From the NCBI GenBank assembly GCA_021234155.1, contig JAJEKV010000003.1, forward strand, positions 19,948,386-20,012,385: a stretch of DNA of 64,000 nt, written 5' to 3'. Position numbers and translations under genes: made by a program. Positions within the stretch are counted from its first letter, which is position 1, and the number at the start of each line of letters is the position of its first letter. The notes beneath the pieces were generated by a model. The model ran no database searches. It was not told the origin of the DNA and saw only the letters and a program-made list of their open reading frames with translations. Of the stretch, positions 46,681 to 58,814 are shown in pieces. Origin of the DNA: Isoetes taiwanensis. Taxonomy: Eukaryota; Streptophyta; Lycopodiopsida; Isoetales; Isoetaceae.

Positions 46681-48875
46681 GGTGAGACCACTGGTGTCTC
46701 AAGGGAATTTGAGAATGTTTCCTGGGCACCTGGCATGGCAGTAACCTCATCAACCAAATCAGCCCACTGAAGTGGATCAAAGCGACCACCATGGGATGCA
46801 ATATGAGGGGCAATGCTACCTGAAGCAGGAACTGAGAGCTGGGACGTAGAGGAATTAGATCCCTTAGCTGACTTTCGTGGTTGACGAAGAGCCGGTGGAT
46901 GTTTAGGTGGTGGGTGGATGCCACGCCGATCAATGTCCATATACTGTCCACGAGCCTCTTCAATTTGCTCTTGCGATTTCTGGATTTCAGCCAGTCTCAA
47001 CATTTGGTGATCCAGAGACTGAGCTGGAGGAGCTGCAACTGGAAGAGTGAGGGGGCAATCACAGGCACAGGGACGTGTGAGATATCCATTGAGGTGGGAG
47101 CTGATCTAGGAGCATGGAGTGCCGGAGGAGCAGATGAACCTTGTTGGTGAACCTTGCGATACTGAGCAAAGAGAGGGGCTTCGGGAAACGTGAGAGCTAG
47201 CTCAGGACCATTCAACAAGGACAGCTTAAATGGAAAGAACATGGGCCCGCTTTGGACGACAATTGTTTGAGACAAATCACGATGAATGGGCCTTGCCACG
47301 CAAACCTTGGTGATGCCATTGGTTATGGAGTGTTGCAAATGGAGTCCAATCTCACTAGCAATGGCAGAAATGAACTTGGAATCCTGTAACTCTGGAGGAA
47401 AATCTTCGATGGCAAACCAGAAGGGGGCACGTAAGGCATCTGGCTTAGCTGGAAAGGATCCAGGAACATACTATTGATAGAGCAAGAAGTGTTTCCAGAG
47501 AGGATAAACACCTCGTTCTATGAGTTGAGCAACCGGCTCAGGAGATTCAAACATCAAAAGAAAGCAACGTTGATCTTTTGCCACAAGCTTGATAGATTGA
47601 TAAGCAGGAAGCCCTAGCTTGTGAAGGTGCCCAGACAGCCAAGATCCCACGCGCTTCAGATCCAAGAAAGGGCCAGTGAAGTGGCAGACCACGGAACACG
47701 CAATCAACTGCTCCACATGTCGTCGATGATCTTCATGGCTAATCTGCACCACTGGAGCCCCAAAATGCTCAAAAGTTGCCCTGCACTCCTGAACCTCATA
47801 AAAGATTTCGTCTGATGGGAGGTGGACATCCATAGAGTCTTGCTTTTGCAATTGCTGGAGATATGACACAACTTCCTTCCTGTTATTATCCACCATGGTG
47901 GCAATGGCCTTGAGACACGAGCCGAGGTGGCGGGAATCCCCAGGCCCTTGCAGAGAACCGCACACCTGTAACTCGAGCAACTGTATCAGATGATCTCCAA
48001 GGTCTGGTCGATGCAGCTCGGGGGATGGAAGAGGATGTCGCCCCAGGCTGCCGTGGGGGAAGAGGGGGAAACTCCTCCTGCCCTGAGGAACCTCCAACGT
48101 GTGTTGGACGTACACCAGTTTGTGGAGGTTGCACCGCCACCCGAGCACTACCTGCAGAAGTAGTCCGCACCAAGGAACTTCCAACCTATGTTGGAGGTGC
48201 CGCCCGTGCAACACTATTAGGTGCAGCCTGTCCAGAGGAGCACTCTACAGGCACATGAGGTCTGAACTGATATGAGGGACTTCCAACCTGTGTCGGAGGA
48301 GCTAGTAGCCCAGCAGCAACTTCGGCAGACAAAGAGGGTCTTGCATGAACCCCAGAACCTCCAACGAGTGTTGGAGGAGCTAATTGGCCAGAGCGCACCA
48401 CCTGATCCGAGGAACCTCCAACGTGCGTTGGAGGTGTGACACTCTCGGAAGAGTTTTCCAATGGCACGTATTCAACACGACTTCTAGTCTCACTAGACGT
48501 GTGGGCAGCAGCGCGAACTGTAGTTGCTGCAACTATAGTCGGGATGGAAACTGGAGCAAGTAACTAAGACGAGGAAAGAGATGGAGCTCCTGTCTCAATT
48601 GAGGCGGCCACACTCATACCATTAGAAGACATATTGGGCAACACTAAAGGATTGAGGTGCACCGAAGAGACTAAACTCTCAGGAGCCAAAAGAGCACCCT
48701 CACGAGCCATCTTGTGTGCGTCACGTACACTCTGCGACTGGATCTTGTCATCTCCACCAAGAGAGGGGGGCCGAAGTTTCAGATCTGAACCATCTTTCCC
48801 AACAGGCCAATCTCTGAAGAAGTTAAGCACCACTAGATGGAGTCTTAAAGAGCTTTCCAACAAGCCCAAAAACAC
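46647..48875 (-). pseudogene. LINE ORF1 (DUF4283-type RNA-binding protein)
   Basis: Pieces in different frames follow one another: 48564-48875, 48186-48467, 47886-48173, 47471-47900, 46997-47338 and 46647-47003. The part with DLKRVGSWLSGHLHKL and CFLLMFESPEPVAQLIERG resembles the DUF4283/RRM-like core of plant LINE ORF1 proteins. The C-terminus holds PLQWADLVDEV, often seen near the end of this protein. The N-terminal third is rich in PPTHVGGS-like repeats. It overlaps the start of ORF2. Several frameshifts disable it. Confidence 0.65.
48085..48436 (-). repeat. Five spaced palindromic words inside LINE ORF1
   Basis: CCTCCAACGTGTGTTGGA-type imperfect palindromes occur near 48087, 48177, 48268, 48357 and 48415. 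Read on the minus strand they encode P(T/P)xVGG(S). Four of the five spacings lie close to 90 bp or 58 bp. Confidence 0.65.
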
Positions 48876-50927
48876 CTAAAACTGCCACCAGATGCAGAAG
48901 TTATGGCCAAAAGAAAACTGCAGCCAAACCCTAGCACCGCCAAAAGAGGGCCGGGACTATCAGGCGGATTCCTTCGACCAAAACAGAGGAAACACCATAC
49001 AAATCATACACCGACGAAAAGCTCATTCGATAAGCTTTCCAAGAACCCAAGAACACCTGAATCTGACACCGGAATCCCGAGTTATGAGCAAAGGAGTAGA
49101 GCTGAAACCCTAAGCGCCATCCTGGTCTTTTTTAAATGGTTGAAAGAAAGCAAGGAGAGAAGAAATAGCCGATTTCTTGGTGCAGGGATAAGATGCATGC
49201 TGCTTTTTTTTTCGGTAGGGGTGGCAACGGATCCAACGAGGGTTGTGGTTTCAGCATTCATGGTAGACATTTCTAAACTAGCCTGTTCTGTTTGCAGTTC
49301 AATGGATTGCGAATCCAACTTTAGGAATTTGTAGGTGCCTAAGATGTAGCAAAAATCATTGGCACGACTTAATAACTAGAACTAACATTACACCGGAGAA
49401 GCTTTAATGGATCACAAATATTCGTTTCTTGAAGATTAATGGTTGTGTAGCTTCTCCATGTTGAGAAAATATTGTCACTTTCAATGTTTATTATAACACC
49501 TGATTCAAACTAGGGCAATGGGGTGAAAAGAATTCAAAAGAAAGGGAAATGTTGGCTGCTTTGAACAACAAAATGTAATGATCTATAAGACTTTGAAAAA
49601 ATTAAGAAAGTCTCTGTCTTGCCTAAGAACTAGATTAATTTAACAGTATATGCATGAAGTTAGAAATTCATCATACTGAAATTCATCATACTGAATGCTA
49701 TCAATGAACCATTTATAGTTTCAGTATACTCATGGGGAGACAAAGATATTTCTAATCCGAGTGTGTTTCATAGCATTGTAGTAATAGACGTTCATAAATA
49801 ATGAGTCCAATTTCACAGGTTTAGAAAGGCAATTAACTTCACATTGTCACTTCTTAATCACACATTATTTCCTTCTAAGACACAAGGTGAGAAAACGTAG
49901 GTCCAAAATGTATGTTTCTGGACATGTACACAAGGCAGATGAAGAGAAACGTTCACGGTGGCCAAGGCCGCCGCGACAAATTTCTTGTATATGTAAAGCT
50001 TTATAGCCATAGCGATATTTGAAATTGGAGGAAGCTCAAACTTCACAAGGGCTTTTGACGATAGCACTTGCAATATGAGACAAGCATGCAAGATATTTGT
50101 TTGTGATAAAATGGACATGAGCAAACATTGTATTTTTATGTATATTCTGCTAAAATTACTTGATGATATGAGCAATGTAAAGCAAATATTACATGCATAT
50201 TCTGCTAATATTACTTGATGATATTATGTGCAGATTGACGACCATTACGTGCAGATGCTAATATTACTTGGTAGTATAAACAATGTAAAGCAATTACTTG
50301 ATGCACTAAGATTCGACATTTTTATCCATATTTTCATCGTAACTTATGAATTTCCGGTGGTTCCGTGGTCAGAGCATTGATTTGAATCACATTGATCTCC
50401 CTAGAAATAAGTAGCCCTAGAATCAATTTATTTCTAGTTCCTACTTAAATACAGAGTTTGTTCTCTTATTATTCTCCCTCCCACTTCAACATCAATTGCA
50501 GAAAATACCCACCATCACATCTTCCCACTCTGATCTATCTAGAAACAAGAGAAATATACATCGTCTTCTTCCACTTACAAAATCCATTATACTTACCCAT
50601 TCAACACATTCTCAGCTAAAGCCCCGTATTGCCAGGCACACGTTCCTATTATACATGGCCTTGCATGGCCTCTGTAGCCCAATTTGTGTAGAGCAGAAAG
50701 ACCAGCAAAATGTGCATTGCATGTCATTTCACTATAGCTCGAGCATTAGAATCAGTTCCTTCTTTGTTGTATATTTGTGTGACCTCAATTCGCCATTTTA
50801 TAGCTTTTGTTGGTATCAATGTAACATTTCTTCCTCCATGCCATTTCGTAACATTTCTTCATGCATGCCACTTTAGTAACATTTCTTCTTGCATGCCACT
50901 TTAGTAACCTTCTCGTATTATATAGTC

Positions 50928-51172
50928 TCTTGTGTTCCTTCTAATAGAAATCTACCATCACCTCATCTCATGTCTACCTACTAAATATTAGTCCCCAAGC
51001 ATTTTCAATAGTTTCAAACGATATCAAGATCCTAACAATGGTTCCAATGTCAATGTGAACCATTGGGATGGTATTGACAACTTTGAAACTATTGAAAATG
51101 CTTGGGGACTAATATTTAGTAGGTAGACAAGAGATGAGGTGATGGTAGATTTCTATTGGAAGGAACACAAGA
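50928..51172. repeat. Snap-back inverted duplication, 91-bp arms
   Basis: 50928-51018 is repeated in inverse orientation at 51082-51172 with very few mismatches and a 63-bp spacer. A 33-bp direct repeat (51051-51083 and 51173-51205) flanks the inverted arm. Copy A has only the left arm and one copy of the 33 bp. Confidence 0.9.
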
Positions 51173-51295
51173 CAATGTGAACCATTGGGATGGTATTGAC
51201 AACTTATTGTTCAGTGGCTAGTTCATTGGATTAGCAATTAAGAGATCTTATGTTCAAATCTCTAAAACTCCGTCATATGTCATGGATGCTGCCAA

Positions 51296-51660
51296 TGTGG
51301 CATGACGTAAAAATACAATCTATCTATCTATGCCAATGTGGCATGACGTAAAAATACTATCTATCTTTATTAAGGTTATACGCGTCCTTTTTTTCTATTG
51401 TTCATAGAAGGATGCAACGTTGACATTATAAAGTATTTAGTTGTGTGCAACGCCATAACTCAATTACTGTGGCATGACGTAAAAATACAATCTATCTATC
51501 TATGCCAATGTGGCATGACGTAAAAATACTATCTATCTTTATTAGAGTTATACGCATCCTTTTATTCTATTGTTCATGGAAGGACGCAACGTTAACATTA
51601 TGAAGTATTTAGTTTTGTGCCAAGCCATGACTCATTGACCCCTTTGTGCATTTTGTTTTA
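51296..51660 (+). repeat. 182-bp tandem duplication
   Basis: TGTGGCATGACGTAAAAATA starts units at 51296 and 51478, and the word also recurs inside each unit beside (CTAT)n. The units have diverged by a few per cent. Confidence 0.85.
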
Positions 51661-51794
51661 AACACTTCGGCTTCTTGAAAAATACTTGTCTACATTTACA
51701 TCACATTAAGGTTTTTGTTATCATTTTCACCTAGTATCATCCTAGTCATCCTGTACCATTATACTAGTTTTATTATTTTTCAAATATATTTCCA

Positions 51795-52525
51795 TACATG
51801 AGGTATTTGAATGCAATCAACATAGTTGCTTCTGGTGTCTTGCTTGTTGAAGAGTGTAACAAGAATGCTGCTAACTTGAGCATTTGGCTTTTACACGGCC
51901 GGGAGGGGGCAAGGAGGACCTAGTTTTGTGCTAATGGAGTTGTGTCCTTAGCCTTAATGTAATATAGGTTCCATGGGATTTTAACATGCTTGAATCATAA
52001 CATGTATCTTTGGCGTTAATGCTACAACAATCATGTGATGCAAATTTCGTGAACAACTTTCTTAGTTTGGAAAAGATAACATTGAAATAATGCAATCTAC
52101 AACTTGTTAACAATCACTTATAAACCAACATATATTAAACCAAAATAAATACATATACACCAAAAATAAACACATACACACGTCGACTAAAGAGTATTTT
52201 TTTCGAACCCTGCTAAAGACAACCGTGAATTTAACCCTCATGCGAGCAAGCCTATTACTTGTATTAGTATGTTTGAAACATTTATGCAACCAGTCCTAGT
52301 ATATTTAAAATTTTTAAAGAACATGGGCAGTTCGAAGGCTAGCATCTCTCAATCTGTATGGGCCCATCTATTATTCTTCTGCTCGCTTAGGCCTCTTGCA
52401 ACTCCAGCCAAATAAGTCCCTCAATCTTTTACGGATGGAGTTGCTGCACAAGGAATTTTTGACATTTGAATCTTTCACACACATTCTCCTCATCAACATG
52501 TGGGATGACCTTGATGCCTTTAATT
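51795..52525. other. 3' flank of the minus-strand gene, no other gene
   Basis: AT-rich. A Cys- and Arg-containing minus-strand frame at 52375-52530 is open in an alternative phase after the last splice; it would extend the gene below if the proposed acceptor is shifted. Confidence 0.4.
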
Positions 52526-52531
52526 GAGCCA

Positions 52532-53565
52532 TCAAATACTGCGTAAAATCAGAGTCCCAGCATATTTTTATTCAATCAAACTTCAATAGCAAAGATAATT
52601 ACCTCTTCTTCGTTGCTTCGTATGACACTCTTTTCAGGCCACTTACTGCAAAACTGAAATAATTAGACAAAGAAGTTTTAAGTTTGATTAGGCCAGAATA
52701 CTTACTGATAGTCCCAACTAAAACCAAGCCTAGGGGAGTCATAACAACCATAGCAAGGGCTTCTGATACCATAACAAAGAAACGAAGTATCATGTTTGAG
52801 AATCATTTCACCATGTCCCCATCTGATGGTTGTGATTTCTGAGCTGCCATTCAAAGACCAAAAAGATAGTGATTTCACAGCAACCATGTAACACCCATGG
52901 TTCACTATACCAAAGATAACATGCCAATATGGCTCTTTTCCATGTGCAGCATATACCCTTGACTTCATTGTCACTTCTATATCCGTCAATTCTATCATAG
53001 GCATATCCTTGGCATGTAAAACTGTTTTTTGCTTGCTGCCTGATCGCAGATTAAAATGGTTATCCATTTTGCTTACAACAACTTGACAAGTTGAGGATTT
53101 CTTCAATGAAATGTCATCTGCTTCTGCAGAACCTTCCTCGCAATTCAAAACTCTTACAGGAAACGGAACTTTGTTATAATCGTGTGCTGTATTTTCATCC
53201 ACATGCATGTCAAGACATCTGGATGCACATGGCAGATGCGAAATATGACTATCTAGTATGCGTGTTCTTCGTATTCTTTTGCCTTTAGCATCTGTGGCAT
53301 ATAAGTTTTGAGCTTGAACATCAACCTCCTCTTTAAAACACTTTCCATCACTCTGAGATTCACAATCTGAGGGTGTTTTCTGTTTTAATAATGGAAAAAG
53401 TTGTTTGATAAATATTGAAACTGCTCTTCATATTCCAAGACATACGATTACCTCCAAAGATCCAACATTGAAATTTAGGTCATCATCGGAAGAAACAGAG
53501 CTTGGTAAAGATTGTCGGACATCCCCCTTCAGCTTTTTGAGGTCCAAATCATGCCATTCACTCAT
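52532..53565 (-). CDS. Uncharacterised 281-residue protein, four coding exons
   Basis: Exons (minus): 53565-53452, 53379-52706, 52653-52603, 52538-52532. All introns have GT..AG borders, phases fit, and the total is 846 nt with a stop, so the model is self-consistent. An acceptor TTACAG lies 15 bp before the ATG, and a donor CAAGGTATTC near 53720 suggests a 5' UTR intron. The N-terminal half is charged (MSEWHDLDLKKLK, KGKRIRRTRIL). The C-terminal half has a compact block: DIEVTMKS, PYWHVIFGIVNHGC, then a Cys cluster CYGIRSPCYGCYDSP. The W-x-V-x-N-x-C spacing faintly recalls TPD1-like secreted proteins, but no signal peptide is present. Family unknown. Confidence 0.6.
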
Positions 53566-53969
53566 ATTTTCTTTTTTTTTCTGTAACATATGAATGCATA
53601 TACTCAAAGATCTACTGAATTTAAACTTTAAACGCCAGGTTTTTCGTATTTAGAAAATATGACATCTTTTGCATTTGAAAGAAAACTAAAGCAGCGCAAG
53701 GTTTGAAAGAATACCTTGAATTTTCATAAGGATCCTTTAAAACTTCCAAGATACGAGCTCTAAGAATCTATTTTCAGTAGATCAACAGTCTTCCAAGAAT
53801 GCGCAAAATCGAGGCTTAGATTGATCGGCGGAGACCGGATCAATTCTCGAATAGTGTGCGTTTCCTGTTTGAGAAAAAACGACTACAGTCTCTTATTAGA
53901 GATACACGAGATGGACAATTCACAAGCACCAAAAATGTGCTCCTCTGCATTTGTCCAACTCAGATGATC

Positions 53970-55117
53970 AGGCCCTTTTTCCATGGCACCTCTGTCTTAT
54001 ATTTAGCTTAATATTATTGGGCCACGTAAGATAATAAGTCACCATAGTTTTTCCACTACACAATTTAAGACATGTCTTAAATGGGTTCCGTACAAGTTGA
54101 GTGGAGCATTTTATTCCGGGGGAAACCCCCCGCCACAAAATAAGGTATGCATTTCTATCCTATCACAGGGCTGCTCTGCCGGATCTTTAGGGTGTCATAA
54201 AAAAGAGTAAACAGAAGAAGCAGCCATTACCGGAATGGATCGTCAGCCTGGCCATGGAATGGATCGTCGACTTGCAGACCTTCAGCAGATTGAATTGCAG
54301 ACCTTCAGCAGATTGACTTTATAAATATCAGGTTTCGGATTTGCATTGACAGGTCGGATTAAGAGTCGGATTGCAGAACAGATTTGCCGCCGGATCTGTG
54401 CAACTGGATCAGACGTAAGCAAACCTTGAAGGTTTTCATGCGTAAGCAAATCTTGAAGGTTTTGGTTCCAAAGCCAATATTCAAGCTTTTATCTTCTTCG
54501 AGTTTTTGCAGCAAAGGCAGAATCAGAGGCGTTTTGAGAAGCAGAGGCGTTTTGAAGCAGAGATGAAGATGGGTTGTGATCATTGAAGCTTCGATTCTTG
54601 CTTCAAGCTTCGATTCCGGTAATCAGTCTTCATTCCTGTAATCATTCCGGTGATTCTTGCTTCAAGCTTCGATTCTTGCTTCGATTCCAATTCAATTTTT
54701 GATGTTTTTGATGTGGGTTGTTCTTTTGCAAATCCAATTCTTCTGGTTCTTCTGGAGACCCTATTTTCTGGAAGATATGCAGCAAAAAAGCTTCTAAGCA
54801 TGAAAACTCGCTTTGCAGCTCCAAGAAATTGCACAAAGCTCGGAGAAATTGCACAAAGCTTTTGCAGGTCGAATTTCCAGCTTTCCCTTGTAGATTGCTG
54901 CAACAGGTCTTTGCTCAGATTTGAAAAAAATGGTCTGTGGAAAACCCAGATTATAAGACATGTCTTATCTTAACTAGACATGTCTTATATTTACGTAATG
55001 GGAAATCAAATTTTTAGGACATGTCTTATCTATGACGTGGAGCTGACATGGAACCCAAAAGGGTGTCTTATAAAAATACGACAGCCGTAAAATAAGACTG
55101 CCGTGGAAAAAGGGCCT
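53970..55117. mobile_element. 1.15-kb element with terminal inverted repeats
   Basis: AGGCCCTTTTTCCATGGCA on the left and TGCCGTGGAAAAAGGGCCT on the right face each other, and GTCTTAT/ATAAGAC follow inside. The interior has perfect palindromes around GACATGTC (54064-54081, 54953-54968), repeats of GCTTCGATTCTTGCTTCAA (54586-54690) and no transposase. No clear target duplication. It begins within about 100 bp of the likely 5' end of the minus-strand gene. Confidence 0.65.
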
Positions 55118-55510
55118 CATTCTCAATACTTGGTAATGCTTTCGTCATCATCTCGTCGAAGCGGAAACGAACGAGAAATATTTTATGGAACTTGTAAAGG
55201 ACAGTTAGGCCGCATTCAACCTTATCCGCCAGTGTAACGCTGACACGTGGCAAACATTATATTTGTGGATGTCGCCTGCAGCGTTTGTTGGTCCACGTTC
55301 TGAAATCTTGGTCGACATTTTATTTTTCGCTGGGCGCTGCTTTGTATTCTGCAACAAAGCAACCCGTGCCATCCATGTGGCACAGATCGACGACTAAATG
55401 CAGTCCAACCGACCTTCACATTAGGTCGGTGCCTCGGCCCACTTTCCCTCCCAGAAAAAAGCCCACGGGGCCTTTCTCTTATACGTAGTTTTCACCAGCA
55501 GAAATTTTCG
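55118..55510. other. No gene recognised
   Basis: Contains GACACGTGGCAA (55235-55250) with a G-box-like core on an otherwise plain background. Confidence 0.4.
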
Positions 55511-55515
55511 AATAA

Positions 55516-55590
55516 GGTAAAGGGCCCCTGGCCTGTTTTCTGGCGCGCGCCAGCTTGATCGGCAAAAAACAGGCCAAGGGGCCTTTGCCC
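55516..55590. repeat. GC-rich hairpin/foldback
   Basis: Arms of about 26 bp: GGTAAAGGGCCCCTGGCCTG faces CAGGCCAAGGGGCCTTTGCC. The loop includes the perfect palindrome GGCGCGCGCC (55542-55551). A related GGGGCCTTT word occurs at 55467. Confidence 0.7.
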
Positions 55591-55639
55591 TACCAGAAAA
55601 GTCGGCTGGGATCAATCCAGCACCGCGGCGACATGAGGC

Positions 55640-55830
55640 AGAATATGGGTAAAAAAACGGAATAAAGGTAGAAAAAAACAGAATCCAGGGTAAGAAAATG
55701 CAGAAAGGCAGTTAATGTTTTGGCACGGTTTTCAGAGAAAGAATTAGGGACACGTGTCCTGATATTACTGGACGACAGGCTGGATTGAGCCCAATCATCT
55801 TTTCGTGAAAAGAAAAAGGTCACGTTGGCA
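55640..55830 (+). promoter_or_regulatory. Second copy of the G-box-containing repeat
   Basis: The order of words parallels 25385-25600: AAAAACAGAATCC, GACACGTGTCC (CACGTG at 55751-55756), GGCTGGATTGAGCCCA. No gene starts directly downstream, so a promoter role is not supported here. Confidence 0.35.
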
Positions 55831-55925
55831 TGACATCATCAAATAAAACATTCCAAGCTATAGGATTTCAACCAATAGGAATATTTTCTCCAAACCTACA
55901 AAAAGGATGGGTGTAAGGTGGATGT

Positions 55926-56240
55926 ACTTTTTTTTTTTCGATGAACATGGACCTTTATTACCCAAAAGAATACAAAGAGTTCATGGGTGACTTAAAACCC
56001 AGTGGAGAAGATATCCACTAGAGCAACACTACCCACCACATACATAACATAGAAAAGCAAAGAATACATATCACCACGAGCACAACTGTTTGCTATGAGT
56101 AGGTCTGAATCTGAAGATATTGCTCCCAAATGATATTTTTGATGTCATCCTTTAAGGAAGAACATTTGTATGCCTTCACACGTGTAAAATTAGAGGATTG
56201 GTGATTATCGGACAGACAACATTCAGGTACTACGTAGATT
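55926..56240 (-). mobile_element. 5'-truncated LINE 3' end, minus strand
   Basis: A T run followed by CGATGAACATGGACCTTTATTACCC; on the minus strand this reads GGTAATAAAGG then a poly(A) tail, like the end of the LINE at 42838. The body is non-coding and its 5' limit is a guess. Confidence 0.5.
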
Positions 56241-56244
56241 CAAA

Positions 56245-58010
56245 ATCTAAGCTCCAGAGCTGAAGGTCTGAAGCTTGAATGCAAAGGTACTGCCGTACTG
56301 GTGCTGCCAGGCAGGGTACATATCAGGTACCCAGATGGGTCACGTTGATGGCCATTGCTGGCAGATGAGGTATGCGATGAGGCTTGGATGGCTATGGGAT
56401 GGGTGTCCAGGGCATGTCCGGAAAAACCACCGAAATTATGTCCGGATAAACCACATCCGGTTGTAGATATACGGGCATCCGATCAATTGAGTGTGAGTGT
56501 CATAGTCCATTGCCGATAGAACAGTTTGTATTCGTAAGTGGCTGCGACCTCTCTTTAAATTCGCACATCAATCATCCATGGAGAGATTGCCATCTTTTAC
56601 AAAGCAAGAATTGGCATGGGCAATAGAAGCTGAGCAGATTCATTCGCTCCAATCCTGCAACAGCACGCTGCAGCTTTGCTCACAACAAGTGAGCCAAGCT
56701 ATAATCTTGAGCCCCATGCCTGCGGGAGGAGATATTGCCATGCGTACTCGAACGTGAGATGGATGCACTTATGAAGGAAATAATGAGGATGCTTATTCAG
56801 GAGCAGTCTACAAATGCCATATTCTGAAAGTATAGCAAGCAACTCATAGGTCTATATCAGTGTGGGACAAACTCTAAAAGCCTAACAAGTATATTTCCTG
56901 CATAATTTAAGCCAGGCAGAAGGGGCCTATGAAAATCTAGATTTCATCTGGAAAAATAGAAAGAAACCCACAGATTTTGACCGAAAAATTTCCTGGAATT
57001 TTTTTCCCTGTCAGAAATTCTCGATTTCAATAGGTAGGATTCTAGTGTTCCCATGAATTTGGCACACACTGGCTGTATTTGATTGCTCGTACGAGCATAA
57101 AAAATGGCAGTGCGCATTTTGAGTGTGTCACATCACAAAATACAGGAGCTGCTCACTATGTTGCGAAGTTTTCAGCATCTTGTCTAGTTATCACCCGAGA
57201 GGTACATTTGTATCATGCTGTGACTATATACAATCAGCCATGAATTTGAATGCCATGCCATAATCCTTCTATATATATCATTATTAAGAAAAAAAAAAAA
57301 AAAGCTGGCTGAAAAAGGGTCATTTTTCGGAATATGTATATTTATTTTTTGAGCATGAACTTAGAGTAAAATCAGTAATTATCTGTTTTTTTTGGAATAT
57401 GTATGATTTTTTCCGGTAGCCTCCTTTCTAGCTCATAGCACGAGAAGCAGGGCTATGGCGCCTGTTTTTGTTTGGCCAGTAACGAATTTAGAGTAAAATT
57501 GTGTTTTTGAAATTTTGTATCTTTTTCCTTCTGGCAACACATGTATAGGTTTGGAGCGTTCTTTGTGGCTTCTACCCTTCAGGATTTGCAGGTATGTTCC
57601 AGATTTTAGGGCCAAGATTGCATGGCCAACAACATGAAAATGAGGTCGACTCATAGTTCTTTAGTATCTTTGCTTTGTGATTATGTAGATTTATGCTCTG
57701 AGGAGCAAAACTTAGCTACTGGAGATCTATTGTTCTGTTTTTGAAAGCATGAGTGTGCAGATAGAAATTTGTGAGCAAATCAACCTATGTTTTTGTAAAA
57801 TTCCATGGGGCTTTTATGCTAATCCAGGTCGAATCTGATAATCTGATCCTTTGAGCATTCGAGTGCCAAACAATTTACATTCTAATTTTAAGGGATATCT
57901 CAATCTTTTGTGATAGTGGACTGTGATCTTGAGAAAAAGAGAGGCTTGTCTTTAAAGTCAGCCCATATTCGGCCAATCCAAAGCCAGTTTGTTCTCCCTT
58001 CCGAACCCAA
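56245..58010. other. Intergenic, no supported gene
   Basis: Short frames only. A (TATATA) stretch and a 19-bp A run at 57285-57303 are present; a tail of an old retrocopy is possible. Confidence 0.4.
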
Positions 58011-58013
58011 CTT

Positions 58014-58180
58014 AGGCCCTTTTTTCACACTAGTCATAAAATATGACTCTCATATAAAATATATGACACCATTTGCGTCTCTAGGGCTAAAAATGAGACA
58101 TACAATTTTAAACTTGCTTTTTCACTGCATGGTAGTCATAAAATATGACACCACTAAAATACTAGTGGAAAACCATCGAA
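58014..58180. mobile_element. Small MITE-like element
   Basis: CCCTTTTTTCACACTAGTCATAAAATATGAC on the left (quoted in two parts: CCCTTTTTTCACACTAGT, CATAAAATATGAC) and CACTAAAATACTAGTGGAAA on the right form imperfect inverted repeats. GTCATAAAATATGAC occurs near both ends. The GGCCCTTTTT start resembles the 53970 element. Confidence 0.4.
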
Positions 58181-58189
58181 AAATAAGAC

Positions 58190-58810
58190 ACACCTTATTT
58201 TTTGTTCTATATTCAAGGGATTTGCAACATGGGATTGCAAAGCAGTCTGCATTGTAGACGTAGTTGAATTTTGGGTTTCACAACTGTATTAAAACTAAGA
58301 ACATTTGATTCGTTATAATACACACTTTTGTTTGTTGGACGATGTTCCATTGGTCGAATAATACTAGTACAACAAATAATCTGAACACGTGCATAGGCAT
58401 AATGGCTATATAGGCGTGTGTGTATATGTGTACACATTATGTGCAAAGAGAGTAGAACGGAAGCCATAATGTCCCTCTATAGGCCACTACACGTAAAGAA
58501 AGACCTAGCAAGCTAGGACTGGAACATAGTAGATAAGAGAAGGGGGTTGAGAATTTTAAATGAATTCCGCTTTTATTTAAATAATTAATAGAATCTATGG
58601 AGATCATGGTTGATGCAATTCGTAACATGCAAGGCTGGCAATTTCAATTAACACATCGCAATGAGACCTCAAATTTACACTTCTAAAACCATGGTATAGT
58701 TAAGTGGAGTGCAAATACAACTTAACATATAAGAGTCGCAAAAACAAAAATAAAGTGTCAATTTTTTGCACTGTGACATTTAAATTATGGTCAGCTCTAC
58801 AAAGCATATG
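58190..58810. other. No gene recognised
   Basis: AT-rich, short frames only. Confidence 0.45.
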
Positions 58811-58814
58811 GCAA

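Larger units (their letters stand above)
42838..49128 (-). mobile_element. Nearly full-length L1-type LINE, minus strand
   Basis: The T run at 42838-42860 is the poly(A) tail, preceded on the minus strand by AATAAACTTTTTGGC and CCTTC. The 5' end lies at about 49128, before AAATGGTTGAAAG, which in copy A directly follows the left flank. The flanks TGATTCCTTTTT and TGGTCTTTTTT could be a diverged target duplication. It carries a 5' UTR, ORF1, ORF2 with EN, RT and a C-terminal domain, about 6.3 kb in total. The number of frame breaks suggests it is no longer autonomous. Confidence 0.85.
49129..51790 (+). repeat. Duplicated segment, copy B, right part
   Basis: Pairs with 13300-15345 of copy A with scattered substitutions and small indels. 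Extra material in copy B: a foldback inverted duplication (50928-51205) and an insertion with a 182-bp tandem array (51280-51765). No gene recognised. Confidence 0.8.

Noticed and set aside
48903..49334. Plus-strand frame over the LINE 5' UTR
   Set aside because: Antisense to the LINE and spanning its border; frame content is a shadow.
52532..53000. TPD1-like secreted ligand
   Set aside because: Only the W-x-V-x-N-x-C spacing is similar; no signal peptide and other family cysteines are not aligned.
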